DNA from: Pseudooceanicola sediminis
GTDB lineage: Bacteria; Pseudomonadota; Alphaproteobacteria; Rhodobacterales; Rhodobacteraceae
DNA length: 64,000 bases
NCBI RefSeq assembly: GCF_003575965.1
Contig: NZ_QWJJ01000003.1
Location: 186,001 to 250,000, forward strand
Direction: 5' to 3'
The notes below the pieces were generated by a model. It was not told the origin of the DNA. It saw nothing but the letters and a program-made list of their open reading frames with translations, and ran no database searches. The position numbers and the translations under genes are program-made. Position 1 is the first letter of the stretch; each line of letters starts with the position of its first letter. Below, one piece after another: positions 10,732 to 18,707 of this stretch.

Positions 10732-11604
10732 TCAGGGCTGGAGCAGCGCCATGACAGCGGGCCAAGCCTCAGCGTCGTTCACGGTTTTGTCGCGGCACGT
10801 CGGGTTGCAGAAGCCAAGGGTCTGGCCGGCGACCTCGGCCAGGTGCGCCACGGGCTTGCCCGAAAAGGGGCAGAACTGGTTGATGGGCGTGCCTACCTCG
10901 ACAGCTTTGGCCGGCAAGGGGCTAGGTCCGGGCCAGCGCGCTGTCGGCAGATCCAGGGCATAGGGCACTGGGTCGTAAGATCGCGTCAGGCCTAGTGCGC
11001 GCCAGCGACGAAAGGCCGGATCGTTCAATGTCGTGTCGACATAGGCCTTCACCGGGCCATCCACGGTTAACCCATACCCTGCGATCCGCGCGGCAACAGG
11101 GGCATAGAAGGCATCTGCGATGGAGTAACGGCCAAACAGCCATGGGCCCTCTTCGACGCGCCGGGCCTGGGCTTCTTTGAACAGCAGGGCGATCCGGTCC
11201 AGATCGCGTTGGACGGCGGGCGTAACAGCAAACTCTTGATATTGATGCAGCAATTGCATGGGGCAAGCACTGCGCAAGTCGACGAAACCGGCGTGCATTT
11301 CCGCCGCCATCCACCGCGCCATGGTTCTTGCTGATGGGGTGTTTGGCCACATGTTTGCATCCGGGTGACGCTCGGCCAGCATTTCGGCCATGGCAAGGGT
11401 CTCGCCAATGATATCGCCGTCGGGTGTGCGCATCGCAGGTACCAGACGCGCCGGAGAGAGCGCCGCCAGATCGCGGGCGAAATTGTCGCCATACAAATCC
11501 AGCAGATGTGTTTTTACCGGCAAACCGAATTGTTCGAACATGAGCCAGCCGCGCAGCGACCAGCTGGAAAAACTACGGTCTCCGATAAACAGGTCATAGG
11601 TCAT
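10732..11604 (-). CDS. Glutathione S-transferase family protein with C-terminal Cys extension
   Basis: A 290-residue protein. Residues 1-80 form a thioredoxin-like GST N-domain (DLFIGDRSFSSWSLRGWLM), with Ser/Trp residues near the usual catalytic site. An all-helical C-domain follows to about 215. The last 60 residues are unusual: NQFCPFSGKPVAHL... GFCNPTCRDKTVNDAEAWP, with three cysteines in a CPFSG...CxxxC pattern that resembles a metal-binding or redox mini-domain. The start is ATG 11604, seven bases after GAGGA. It sits near gshB but on the other strand. Substrate unknown. Confidence 0.85.
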   Translation of the reverse strand: MTYDLFIGDRSFSSWSLRGWLMFEQFGLPVKTHLLDLYGDNFARDLAALSPARLVPAMRTPDGDIIGETLAMAEMLAERHPDANMWPNTPSARTMARWMAAEMHAGFVDLRSACPMQLLHQYQEFAVTPAVQRDLDRIALLFKEAQARRVEEGPWLFGRYSIADAFYAPVAARIAGYGLTVDGPVKAYVDTTLNDPAFRRWRALGLTRSYDPVPYALDLPTARWPGPSPLPAKAVEVGTPINQFCPFSGKPVAHLAEVAGQTLGFCNPTCRDKTVNDAEAWPAVMALLQP

Positions 11605-11685
11605 TTGCAAATCCTCGCACCGGGGGTTCGCAAAGGGTATTACCGTAGGGGCATCACTGAAAATGATATTTCCTGCGAAGCCCCG

Positions 11686-12276
11686 TCACGGAACGTGATT
11701 GATCAGGCGCACCGTTTCCCCCTCCGGCGTCACGTCGATCTGCGTCACCGAAAGCGTCTCGATCTCATGGGCCAGCACCTCGGCCGGGCGTTTGTCGGAC
11801 ACGCGCGCGACCTGGGACAGGATCACCGCGAAATGAGCCACCACGATCAAGTCCCCGCCCTCGGCGGCCAGGGCCGATAAGGCGGCACTGACCCGCGCCT
11901 CCATGTCGTTCCAGCTTTCCCCGCCCGGGGCAGCGCACTCTCCTGGGTCGGTCCAGAAGGCACGCGAAAGGTCAGGGTGGCTCTTGTCTATCTCGACGAA
12001 GGGCTTCAGTTCCCATTCACCGAAATGGATCTCTCTCAGGCCGGGCGCATCAGGCAGACGCTGGCGCAGTGGCGATTGCAGGGCATCCGCTGTTGCACGC
12101 GTCCGCGTCAGGTCTGACGACACCAACCGCGCGCGCTCCGGTAAAAACGCGGACAAGGCGCTGATCCGCGCGCTATCGGACAAGTCCGCAGGCAGATCTG
12201 ACCAGCCGACCAATGCCTTTGCATGTGTCGGCCCATGGCGCACCAGAAAGATGCGTGTCGGCGATTGCGTGGTCAT
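11686..12276 (-). CDS. Histidine phosphatase family protein (CobC-like?)
   Basis: A 196-residue protein with the phosphoglycerate-mutase-type motif FLVRHGPTHA (catalytic His) near residue 12, a second His in VVAHFAVI and the REIHFGEWE segment. It overlaps cobU by four bases (ATGA), so the two are translated together. This context suggests alpha-ribazole-phosphate phosphatase (CobC/CobZ role) in the nucleotide-loop assembly of cobalamin. The family is broad and the substrate is inferred from context only. Confidence 0.85.
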   Translation of the reverse strand: MTTQSPTRIFLVRHGPTHAKALVGWSDLPADLSDSARISALSAFLPERARLVSSDLTRTRATADALQSPLRQRLPDAPGLREIHFGEWELKPFVEIDKSHPDLSRAFWTDPGECAAPGGESWNDMEARVSAALSALAAEGGDLIVVAHFAVILSQVARVSDKRPAEVLAHEIETLSVTQIDVTPEGETVRLINHVP

Positions 12277-12791
12277 GGCAGCGACCCTTTCAATACATTC
12301 GGCAGGCCCGCGATCACCTGAACGACGCAATCAGCCTGCTGTGCCAGGGCGATGTTCAATCGCCCCTGCGCTTCGCGAAATTGTCGCGACAACGCGTTCT
12401 CCGGTACGATGCCCTGTCCAACTTCGTTCGTGACGGTGACCACGGGGGCGGGGCAGGCTGCGATGGCGTCCAGCAAGGCGCCCTGGGCGCGTGACAGGTC
12501 GGACCCGGCAAACATGTGATTGCTGAGCCACATCGTGGCACAGTCGAACAGGATCGGGCGGCGATCTGGCGATGTCAGTTCCGGCGCCAGATCCAACGGG
12601 GCCTCGATCACCTGCCAGCCCGCACCACGCCGGGCAGCATGGCGCGCGACCTTGGTGCGCATTTCGTCATCCAACGCATGGGCTGTAGCGATATAGCGCC
12701 ATTCCGACCCAAGGAAACATACGGTTTCCTCGGCAAATTCCGACTTGCCTGAGGCCGCGCCGCCCAGGATCAGCACCTTTGTGCCTGACAT
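12273..12791 (-). CDS. cobU: Adenosylcobinamide kinase / adenosylcobinamide-phosphate guanylyltransferase
   Basis: A 172-residue bifunctional enzyme of late cobalamin synthesis: it phosphorylates adenosylcobinamide, then adds GMP. The P-loop is VLILGGAASGKSEFAE (about 5-20). Further motifs are YIATAHALDDEM, the catalytic-His region ARHAARRGAGWQVIEAP and the Walker-B-like segment ILFDCATMWLSNHM, then VTNEVGQGIVP. ATG 12791 follows GGGAGC. Only these two cobalamin genes are present here, so the rest of the pathway must lie elsewhere. I saw no cobalamin riboswitch in the 122-bp spacer before it. Confidence 0.95.
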   Translation of the reverse strand: MSGTKVLILGGAASGKSEFAEETVCFLGSEWRYIATAHALDDEMRTKVARHAARRGAGWQVIEAPLDLAPELTSPDRRPILFDCATMWLSNHMFAGSDLSRAQGALLDAIAACPAPVVTVTNEVGQGIVPENALSRQFREAQGRLNIALAQQADCVVQVIAGLPNVLKGSLP

Positions 12792-12913
12792 TTTTTTGCT
12801 CCCGGATGAAACCGAACACCTATGTCGCGCGTATAGCTCATGAGTGTTCCAAATCAAATGGCGCCGTCCGGGTCAGCCAAGAGCACAAGAAAAATGAGAG
12901 ACAGGGGATAATA

Positions 12914-13792
12914 ATGGCTTTCGCGGAACCTTCCACCAGCACATTTACCCGCACCGCAATGAAAGCGGAATTGCTTGACGCCGAAACAGAGCTGGCCCTT
13001 GCCTATGCCTGGCGCGACGAGCGGAATACGGACGCGCTTCATCGCCTTGTGACGGCCTACATGCGTCTGGCAATTTCCATGGCGGGCAAGTACCGCCGTT
13101 ACGGCGCTCCGATGAACGACCTTATTCAGGAGGCCGGGCTGGGCCTGATGAAGGCCGCAGACAAGTTCGATCCGGACCGCGGCGTGCGGTTTTCCACATA
13201 TGCTGTGTGGTGGATCAAGGCATCGATCCAGGACTATGTGATGCGCAACTGGTCGATGGTCCGCACCGGCTCCACCTCCTCCCAGAAGTCGCTGTTTTTC
13301 AACATGCGCCGCGTTCAGGCCCGTCTGGAGCGCGAGGCGCTTGGTCGTGGTGAGGAACTCGATGGCCACCAGCTGCGGCAGATGATCGCGACGGAGGTCG
13401 GCGTGCCCCTTCGCGATGTGGAGATGATGGAAGGGCGCCTGTCGGGATCGGATTATTCCCTGAACGCAACCCAGTCCAGCGATGACGAGGGGCGCGAATG
13501 GATCGAAACCCTCGAAGACGACAGCGCCGGCGCCGCCGAGACCGTGGCGGATGACCATGATCGCCTGGCCCTGCGCCACTGGCTGGTGGGTGCCATGTCG
13601 GCATTGAACGAGCGTGAACGCCTGATCGTGCGCGAACGCAAACTGCGCGATGACCCCCGCACATTGGAGAGCCTCGGAACCGAACTTGGCCTCTCTAAGG
13701 AACGCGTGCGCCAACTTGAGGCGGCCGCGTTTACCAAGATGCGCAAGACCTTGCAGGCCACCGGTGCCGAGGCCGAAGCGCTTCTTCACTGA
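12914..13792 (+). CDS. rpoH: RNA polymerase heat-shock-type sigma factor (RpoHII-like)
   Basis: A 292-residue sigma-70 family protein. Region 2 reads DALHRLVTAYMRLAISMAGKY... DLIQEAGLGLMKAADKFDPDRGVRFSTYAVWWIKASIQDYVMRNWSMVR, and region 4.2 reads LGLSKERVRQLEAAAFTKMRK. The 'SxxQKxLFFNMRR' segment after region 2.4 is the RpoH-specific box. The N-terminus lacks the GLNRYLxEIRKxPML stretch of standard RpoH, so it looks like the second paralogue (RpoHII), which in Rhodobacter serves photo-oxidative stress. ATG 12914 follows AGGGGATAATA. A weak ECF-type candidate (GAAACC... CGTATA) lies in its leader near 12810-12835, but I give it little weight. Confidence 0.9.
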   Translation: MAFAEPSTSTFTRTAMKAELLDAETELALAYAWRDERNTDALHRLVTAYMRLAISMAGKYRRYGAPMNDLIQEAGLGLMKAADKFDPDRGVRFSTYAVWWIKASIQDYVMRNWSMVRTGSTSSQKSLFFNMRRVQARLEREALGRGEELDGHQLRQMIATEVGVPLRDVEMMEGRLSGSDYSLNATQSSDDEGREWIETLEDDSAGAAETVADDHDRLALRHWLVGAMSALNERERLIVRERKLRDDPRTLESLGTELGLSKERVRQLEAAAFTKMRKTLQATGAEAEALLH

Positions 13793-13871
13793 CCACCCGC
13801 CGCTGCTTGTGCCGCCGCGCCAGCCCCTCTAGTCTCGCCGCAACAACGGCGCGACAAGAAGGGTGGCGGCA

Positions 13872-15068
13872 ATGCTTGCAGGCAAACGGATCTTGCTGAT
13901 CATCAGTGGCGGAATAGCGGCGTTCAAGATGCCGCAGCTGATCCGTCTTCTCAGGGCACAAGGGGCGACGGTCTGCCCCGTGATGACGTCGTCGGCGCAT
14001 GAATTTATCACCCCGCTGACAGTCTCGTCGCTTGCCGGTGAAAAGGTATATACAAATCTTTTCGACCTGACCGATGAAACCGAGATGGGACATATCCAAC
14101 TGTCCCGTGTCGCGGATCTGGTGGTCGTGGCACCCGCGACCGCCAACCTGATCGGAAAGATGGCGCAGGGGCTCTGCGATGATCTTGCCTCGACCCTGCT
14201 GTTGGCGACGGACACCCAGGTGCTTGTCGCGCCGGCGATGAATGTTCGGATGTGGCTAAACCCTGCGACGCAACGCAATGCAGCACAGTTGCGCAAGGAT
14301 GGGGTGCGTTTCGTGGGGCCGGTCGATGGCGACATGGCTTGCGGCGAATACGGCCCGGGTCGCATGGTCGAACCTGAACAGATCCTTGATGCCATCGCGG
14401 GTTTCTTCATCGATGGTCCCTTGGCGGGCAAGCACATCCTTGTCACGTCAGGACCGACGCATGAGCCGATCGACCCCGTGCGTTATATCGCAAACCGGTC
14501 CTCAGGGGCGCAGGGCACGTCCATTGCACGCGCTCTCGTGGCGCTCGGCGCGCATGTGACGTTTGTCACCGGTCCTGCCGATGTCGCGCCACCCGACGGT
14601 GTAACCCTGGTTCAGGTAGAGACGGCACAGCAGATGCTTCAGGCGGTGGAAACCGCCTTGCCCGCCGACGCAGCGATCTTTGCCGCAGCGGTCGCGGACT
14701 GGCGCGTGGCATCTGCCAGCGGATCGAAGATAAAGAAACGCAAGGGCACCCTCCCGACGCTAGAGTTTGCCGAAAACCCCGACATCCTTGCGCGCGTCGC
14801 GCAAATGCCGTCGGGGCGTCCCCGCCTGGTCGTTGGCTTTGCCGCAGAGACCGATGATGTCGTTGCCCATGCCACGGCAAAACGGCAGCGCAAGGGCTGC
14901 GATTGGATCGTGGCCAACGACGTCAGCCCCGCCACCGGCATAATGGGCGGCAGCGAAAACGCGGTGGTTCTGATTTCGGACGCCGGCGTCGAAGAATGGC
15001 CGCGCATGAGCAAGGCCGACGTCGCAATGCGTCTTGCCGACAAGATTGCCACGGCGCTGACTGTATAA
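13872..15068 (+). CDS. coaBC: Bifunctional phosphopantothenoylcysteine decarboxylase / phosphopantothenate-cysteine ligase
   Basis: A 398-residue coenzyme A biosynthesis enzyme. The N-terminal flavoprotein decarboxylase half (CoaC) has LLIISGGIAAFKMPQLIR, the PAMNVRMW motif near 121 and the CGEYGPGRM motif. The C-terminal ligase half (CoaB) starts near 183 with GKHILVTSGPTHEPIDPVRYIANRSSG and includes KIKKRKG. Both halves are complete. ATG 13872 is preferred over an in-frame GTG nine bases earlier because the GAAGG ribosome site is then correctly spaced. It begins a run of closely packed genes up to the M3 peptidase. Confidence 0.95.
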   Translation: MLAGKRILLIISGGIAAFKMPQLIRLLRAQGATVCPVMTSSAHEFITPLTVSSLAGEKVYTNLFDLTDETEMGHIQLSRVADLVVVAPATANLIGKMAQGLCDDLASTLLLATDTQVLVAPAMNVRMWLNPATQRNAAQLRKDGVRFVGPVDGDMACGEYGPGRMVEPEQILDAIAGFFIDGPLAGKHILVTSGPTHEPIDPVRYIANRSSGAQGTSIARALVALGAHVTFVTGPADVAPPDGVTLVQVETAQQMLQAVETALPADAAIFAAAVADWRVASASGSKIKKRKGTLPTLEFAENPDILARVAQMPSGRPRLVVGFAAETDDVVAHATAKRQRKGCDWIVANDVSPATGIMGGSENAVVLISDAGVEEWPRMSKADVAMRLADKIATALTV

Positions 15069-15086
15069 AACCAAAGGGCCGGACAC

Positions 15087-15557
15087 ATGGAACAGATGCA
15101 ACGCATCGCGATCGAAATCATGTGGGAGGAGGGGGCGGACCGCAGCCTTGGCCTGCCTGCTTACGAAAGTGCCGGGGCTGCCGGTGCGGATCTGCGTGCC
15201 AATTTGCCTGACCGGACTCAGATGACGCTTGCCAGCGGTGCGTGGGCGTTGATCCCGACTGGCCTGCGCATGGCTATCCCCGCCGGGTACGAGGTGCAGT
15301 TGAGGCCGCGTTCCGGCCTTGCGCTGAAATTCGGCATCACATTACCCAATGCGCCGGGTACCATCGACAGCGACTATCGCGGTCCCTTGGGGGTAATCCT
15401 GATGAATGCCGGCCCCCAGGCGTTCACCGTCAATCATGGCGATCGCATTGCGCAGATGCTCGTTGCTCCGGTGTTGCAGGCGCGTTTCCACGTGGTCGAA
15501 ACGTTGGATGATACGCCGCGCGGTACCGGCGGCTTTGGCTCCACCGGGCGGGCGTGA
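15087..15557 (+). CDS. dut: dUTP diphosphatase
   Basis: A 156-residue trimeric dUTPase that hydrolyses dUTP to dUMP and PPi. All five family motifs are visible: AGADLRA, RPRSGLALK, NAPGTIDSDYRGPLGVIL, DRIAQMLVAP, and the C-terminal RGTGGFGSTGR that closes over the active site. It sits 18 bases after coaBC, a pairing common in alphaproteobacteria, and its TGA overlaps the next ATG by one base. Confidence 0.97.
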   Translation: MEQMQRIAIEIMWEEGADRSLGLPAYESAGAAGADLRANLPDRTQMTLASGAWALIPTGLRMAIPAGYEVQLRPRSGLALKFGITLPNAPGTIDSDYRGPLGVILMNAGPQAFTVNHGDRIAQMLVAPVLQARFHVVETLDDTPRGTGGFGSTGRA

Positions 15558-16624
15558 TGATCTGGGCCCTTTTGTTGGTCGGCGGGTTATGGTTCGCCGG
15601 GCGTCGTCTTGGCATCTCCGCGCGAACGTGCGCGTTTGTGCTGGCTGTGCTCTATATCGGGGTGCTTTTGGGGCAATTCGTGCTGCCGCGGGACAACGCG
15701 ATGCGGGTCGCGCTCGGCGGCGGGCCGGCGCCTTGGCTGATGCTTGGGGGCGTGGTCGCGCTGATCCTGATCTATGGCAAGGGCATTGCGGCTCTGCGTG
15801 CCCGCGCCGATCCTGCGCAAGCGACGCAGAGTGCCGCAACGACTGTCCCCGCAGCCCTATTCTCGGAGACTGAGCTGAACCGGTATGCCCGTCACATCGT
15901 GTTGCGCGAATTGGGCGGGCCGGGGCAAAAGGCGCTGAAACAGGCACGGGTTCTGGTGATCGGGGCCGGGGGGCTTGGCTCGCCCGCGCTGCTGTACCTG
16001 GCGGCGGCAGGGGTCGGCACCATCGGGGTGATCGACGATGACCTGGTCGACAATTCCAATCTGCAACGGCAGGTGATCCACCGTGATGCCGATATAGATA
16101 CGCCAAAGGTGCATTCGGCCGCGCGGGCGATGCGGGCGCAGAACCCCTTTGTCACCGTTCTTCCCTACCAGCGCCGTCTCAGCCCGGACATTGCCGCTGA
16201 CCTGCTGGGTGATTTCGACGTGATCCTGGATGGCACCGACAATTTCGACACCCGGTATCTTGCCAACCGTATCGCCGTTGCCACCGGCAAGCCGCTGATC
16301 TCTGGCGCCTTGTCGCAGTGGGAAGGCCAGCTTTCGGTCTTTTCCCCGCGCCATGGCACCCCATGTTATGAATGTATCTTTCCCGTGGCGCCCGCGCCGG
16401 GGCTTGCGCCATCCTGTGCCGAAGCCGGGGTCTTGTCGCCGTTGCCCGGCGTTCTGGGCAGCATGATGGCAGTCGAGGCGGTCAAGCTGATCTCGGGTGC
16501 TGGTGCGCCGCTTCTGGGCGAGATGCTGATATATGATGCGCTCTGGGGGGAAACCCGCAAGATCGCCCTGAAACCGCGCCCGGACTGCCCTGTTTGCGGC
16601 GCCATCCACGAGGTGAGCGAATGA
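15557..16624 (+). CDS. MoeB/ThiF/HesA family adenylyltransferase with N-terminal membrane anchor
   Basis: A 355-residue protein. Residues 1-80 carry two to three hydrophobic segments (about 1-14, 24-43, 57-74). A linker is followed by an E1-like domain from about 103: ARHIVLRELGGPGQKAL, the nucleotide loop VIGAGGLGSP (about 135-143), DDDLVDNSNLQRQ and a Zn-binding pair CYEC ... CPVC. MoeB adenylates the C-terminal glycine of MoaD for molybdopterin synthesis. ThiF/HesA act on other sulfur carriers. The usual catalytic-Cys area is occupied by PSCAEAGVL. Membrane attachment is unusual for MoeB. It overlaps dut by one base and the peptidase by four. Confidence 0.88.
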   Translation: MIWALLLVGGLWFAGRRLGISARTCAFVLAVLYIGVLLGQFVLPRDNAMRVALGGGPAPWLMLGGVVALILIYGKGIAALRARADPAQATQSAATTVPAALFSETELNRYARHIVLRELGGPGQKALKQARVLVIGAGGLGSPALLYLAAAGVGTIGVIDDDLVDNSNLQRQVIHRDADIDTPKVHSAARAMRAQNPFVTVLPYQRRLSPDIAADLLGDFDVILDGTDNFDTRYLANRIAVATGKPLISGALSQWEGQLSVFSPRHGTPCYECIFPVAPAPGLAPSCAEAGVLSPLPGVLGSMMAVEAVKLISGAGAPLLGEMLIYDALWGETRKIALKPRPDCPVCGAIHEVSE

Positions 16625-18642
16625 CCAACCCCCTGCTGCGCGACTGGACAACGCCGTTCCAGATGGCCCCTTTCGACCAGATTTCAGATGATGACTTTGC
16701 CCCTGCGCTGGAGATTGCGCTGAAAGAACACAGCGCGGAAATCGTCGCGATCGCGGACAACGCAGCGGACCCCGACTTTGCCAATACCATCCTTGCATAT
16801 GAGGCATCCGGTCAGGCTCTGGACAAGGTGCTGTCACCCTTCTACGCCCTTGCCGGGGCAGACAGCACCCCGGCGCGTGAGGCGCTACAGCGTGACTTTT
16901 CCCCAAAACTGTCGGCGCATTTTTCGGATATCCACGCCAACAAGGCGCTCTTTGGGCGCATTGCCGATCTGTGGTCGCGCCGCGACACTTTGGGCTTGGA
17001 TGCGGACCAAGCCCGCATTCTCTACCTCGTGCATCGCGGTTTCGTACGGTCAGGGGCTGCGCTGGATGGGGCAGATGCAGCACGGATGAAGACGATCATG
17101 GGGCGCCTGGCCCAGCTCGGCACCCAGTTCACGCAGAACCTTCTGGCGGACGAACGCACGTGGTTCATGGAACTGGAGGAAGACCAGCTGGGTGGCTTGC
17201 CCGCCTTCCTGGTCAACGCGGCGCGGGCAGCGGGGCAGGAGCGCGGCAAGGGGCCGGTGATCACCTTGTCCCGTTCGCTGATCGTGCCCTTCCTGCAATT
17301 CTCGACCGACCGCGCCCTGCGGGAGCGGGCTTATGGCGCCTGGGTTGCGCGTGGCGAAATGGGCGGCGAGACCGACAATCGCGCCGCCGTGACTGAAATC
17401 CTGGCCCTGCGCGAAGAGCGTGCCAAGCTGCTAGGCTATGAAAACTTTGCCGCTTTCAAGCTGGAAACGGAAATGGCCGGAACCCCGGACAAGGTACGTG
17501 ATCTGCTGATGCAGGTCTGGGCACCGGCCCGGGCCGCCGCGCTTGAAGATCAGGCAGCGATGCAGACCATGTTGGCCAACGACGGGCACAACGGCCCCTT
17601 CATGCCTTGGGACTGGCGCTACTACGCTGAGAAACGCCGCAAGGCCCTGCATGACATCGACGAAGCGGCATTGAAGCCTTACCTTCAACTGGACAGGATG
17701 ATCGAGGCAGCGTTCGATTGCGCGCATCGTCTCTTCGGGCTGTCCTTCTCGCCTGTCGAGGTGTCGAATTATCACCCCGATTGCCGCGCGTGGGACGTGA
17801 CGCGCGATGGCGAACACGTCGCCCTGTTCATCGGCGATTATTTCGCCCGGGGTTCCAAGCGGTCGGGCGCCTGGTGCTCGGCGATGCGCAGCCAGTCTCG
17901 GCTGCCAAAGGTGCAGGCACCTATCGTGATCAACGTCTGCAACTTTTCCAAGCCGACCGACGGCGAGGCTGCGCTGCTGTCCTACGACGATGCGCGCACG
18001 CTGTTTCACGAGTTTGGCCATGCCCTGCACCAGATGCTGTCCGACGTGACGTTCGAGCGGGTGTCCGGCACCTCCGTCAGCCGTGATTTCGTGGAGCTTC
18101 CAAGCCAACTCTACGAACACTGGCTGGAAGTTCCCGAGGTGCTGGAAACCTTCGCCACACATGTCGACACAGGCGCGCCTATGCCCAAGGAAATGCTGAA
18201 CAAGGTTCTGGGCGCCGCCACCTTCGACATGGGGTTTCAAACCGTCGAATATGTCGCCTCGGCGCTGGTCGATCTTGAATTCCACGACGGCGCGGCCCCG
18301 GCCGATCCGATGGCCAGGCAGGCGCAGATCCTTGACGCGCTCGGGATGCCAGACGCGATCACCATGCGCCATGCGACGCCGCATTTCGCTCATGTGTTTT
18401 CCGGCGATGGCTACAGTTCTGGCTACTACAGCTACATGTGGTCGGAGGTCATGGACGCCGACGCCTTCGCCGCGTTCGAGGAAAAAGGCGATGCTTTCGA
18501 TCCCGAAATCGCGCGCGCACTTGAGGAAAACATCCTGTCCAAAGGCGGTTCTGTCGAAGCGGACGAGCTTTACATGCGGTTTCGCGGGCGGATGCCGGGC
18601 GTAGATGCACTTCTCAAGGGCAGGGGCCTCGCTGCGGGCTGA
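16621..18642 (+). CDS. M3 family metallopeptidase (oligopeptidase A / dipeptidyl carboxypeptidase type)
   Basis: A 673-residue cytoplasmic zinc peptidase. The active site HEFGHALHQML (HExxH) is at about residues 463-473, with the downstream Glu in the FVELPSQLYEHW segment, as in thimet-oligopeptidase relatives Dcp and PrlC. The C-terminal YSSGYYSYMWSEVMDADAF motif completes the site. No signal peptide is seen, so it likely degrades short peptides in the cytoplasm. ATG 16621 overlaps the previous stop (ATGA). A good terminator follows at 18668. Confidence 0.93.
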   Translation: MTNPLLRDWTTPFQMAPFDQISDDDFAPALEIALKEHSAEIVAIADNAADPDFANTILAYEASGQALDKVLSPFYALAGADSTPAREALQRDFSPKLSAHFSDIHANKALFGRIADLWSRRDTLGLDADQARILYLVHRGFVRSGAALDGADAARMKTIMGRLAQLGTQFTQNLLADERTWFMELEEDQLGGLPAFLVNAARAAGQERGKGPVITLSRSLIVPFLQFSTDRALRERAYGAWVARGEMGGETDNRAAVTEILALREERAKLLGYENFAAFKLETEMAGTPDKVRDLLMQVWAPARAAALEDQAAMQTMLANDGHNGPFMPWDWRYYAEKRRKALHDIDEAALKPYLQLDRMIEAAFDCAHRLFGLSFSPVEVSNYHPDCRAWDVTRDGEHVALFIGDYFARGSKRSGAWCSAMRSQSRLPKVQAPIVINVCNFSKPTDGEAALLSYDDARTLFHEFGHALHQMLSDVTFERVSGTSVSRDFVELPSQLYEHWLEVPEVLETFATHVDTGAPMPKEMLNKVLGAATFDMGFQTVEYVASALVDLEFHDGAAPADPMARQAQILDALGMPDAITMRHATPHFAHVFSGDGYSSGYYSYMWSEVMDADAFAAFEEKGDAFDPEIARALEENILSKGGSVEADELYMRFRGRMPGVDALLKGRGLAAG

Positions 18643-18667
18643 GCCGTTCAGGCACGTGACTGCAAAG

Positions 18668-18692
18668 GGGCGCCCGGGTGGCGCCCTTTTTT
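18668..18692 (+). terminator. Rho-independent terminator after the M3 peptidase
   Basis: A perfect 7-bp stem GGGCGCC / GGCGCCC with a five-base loop is followed by six T. It lies 26 bases past the peptidase stop and 16 bases before the end of the convergent kpsE-like gene, so it mainly ends the plus-strand operon. Confidence 0.88.
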
Positions 18693-18707
18693 ACGCGTCT
18701 GACACGG

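Noticed and set aside
12792-12913. Cobalamin riboswitch before cobU or an RpoE-type promoter before the rpoH-like gene
   Set aside because: The 122-bp spacer is too short for the riboswitch core and lacks its conserved box; the GAAACC-N16-CGTATA match is too weak to list as a feature.
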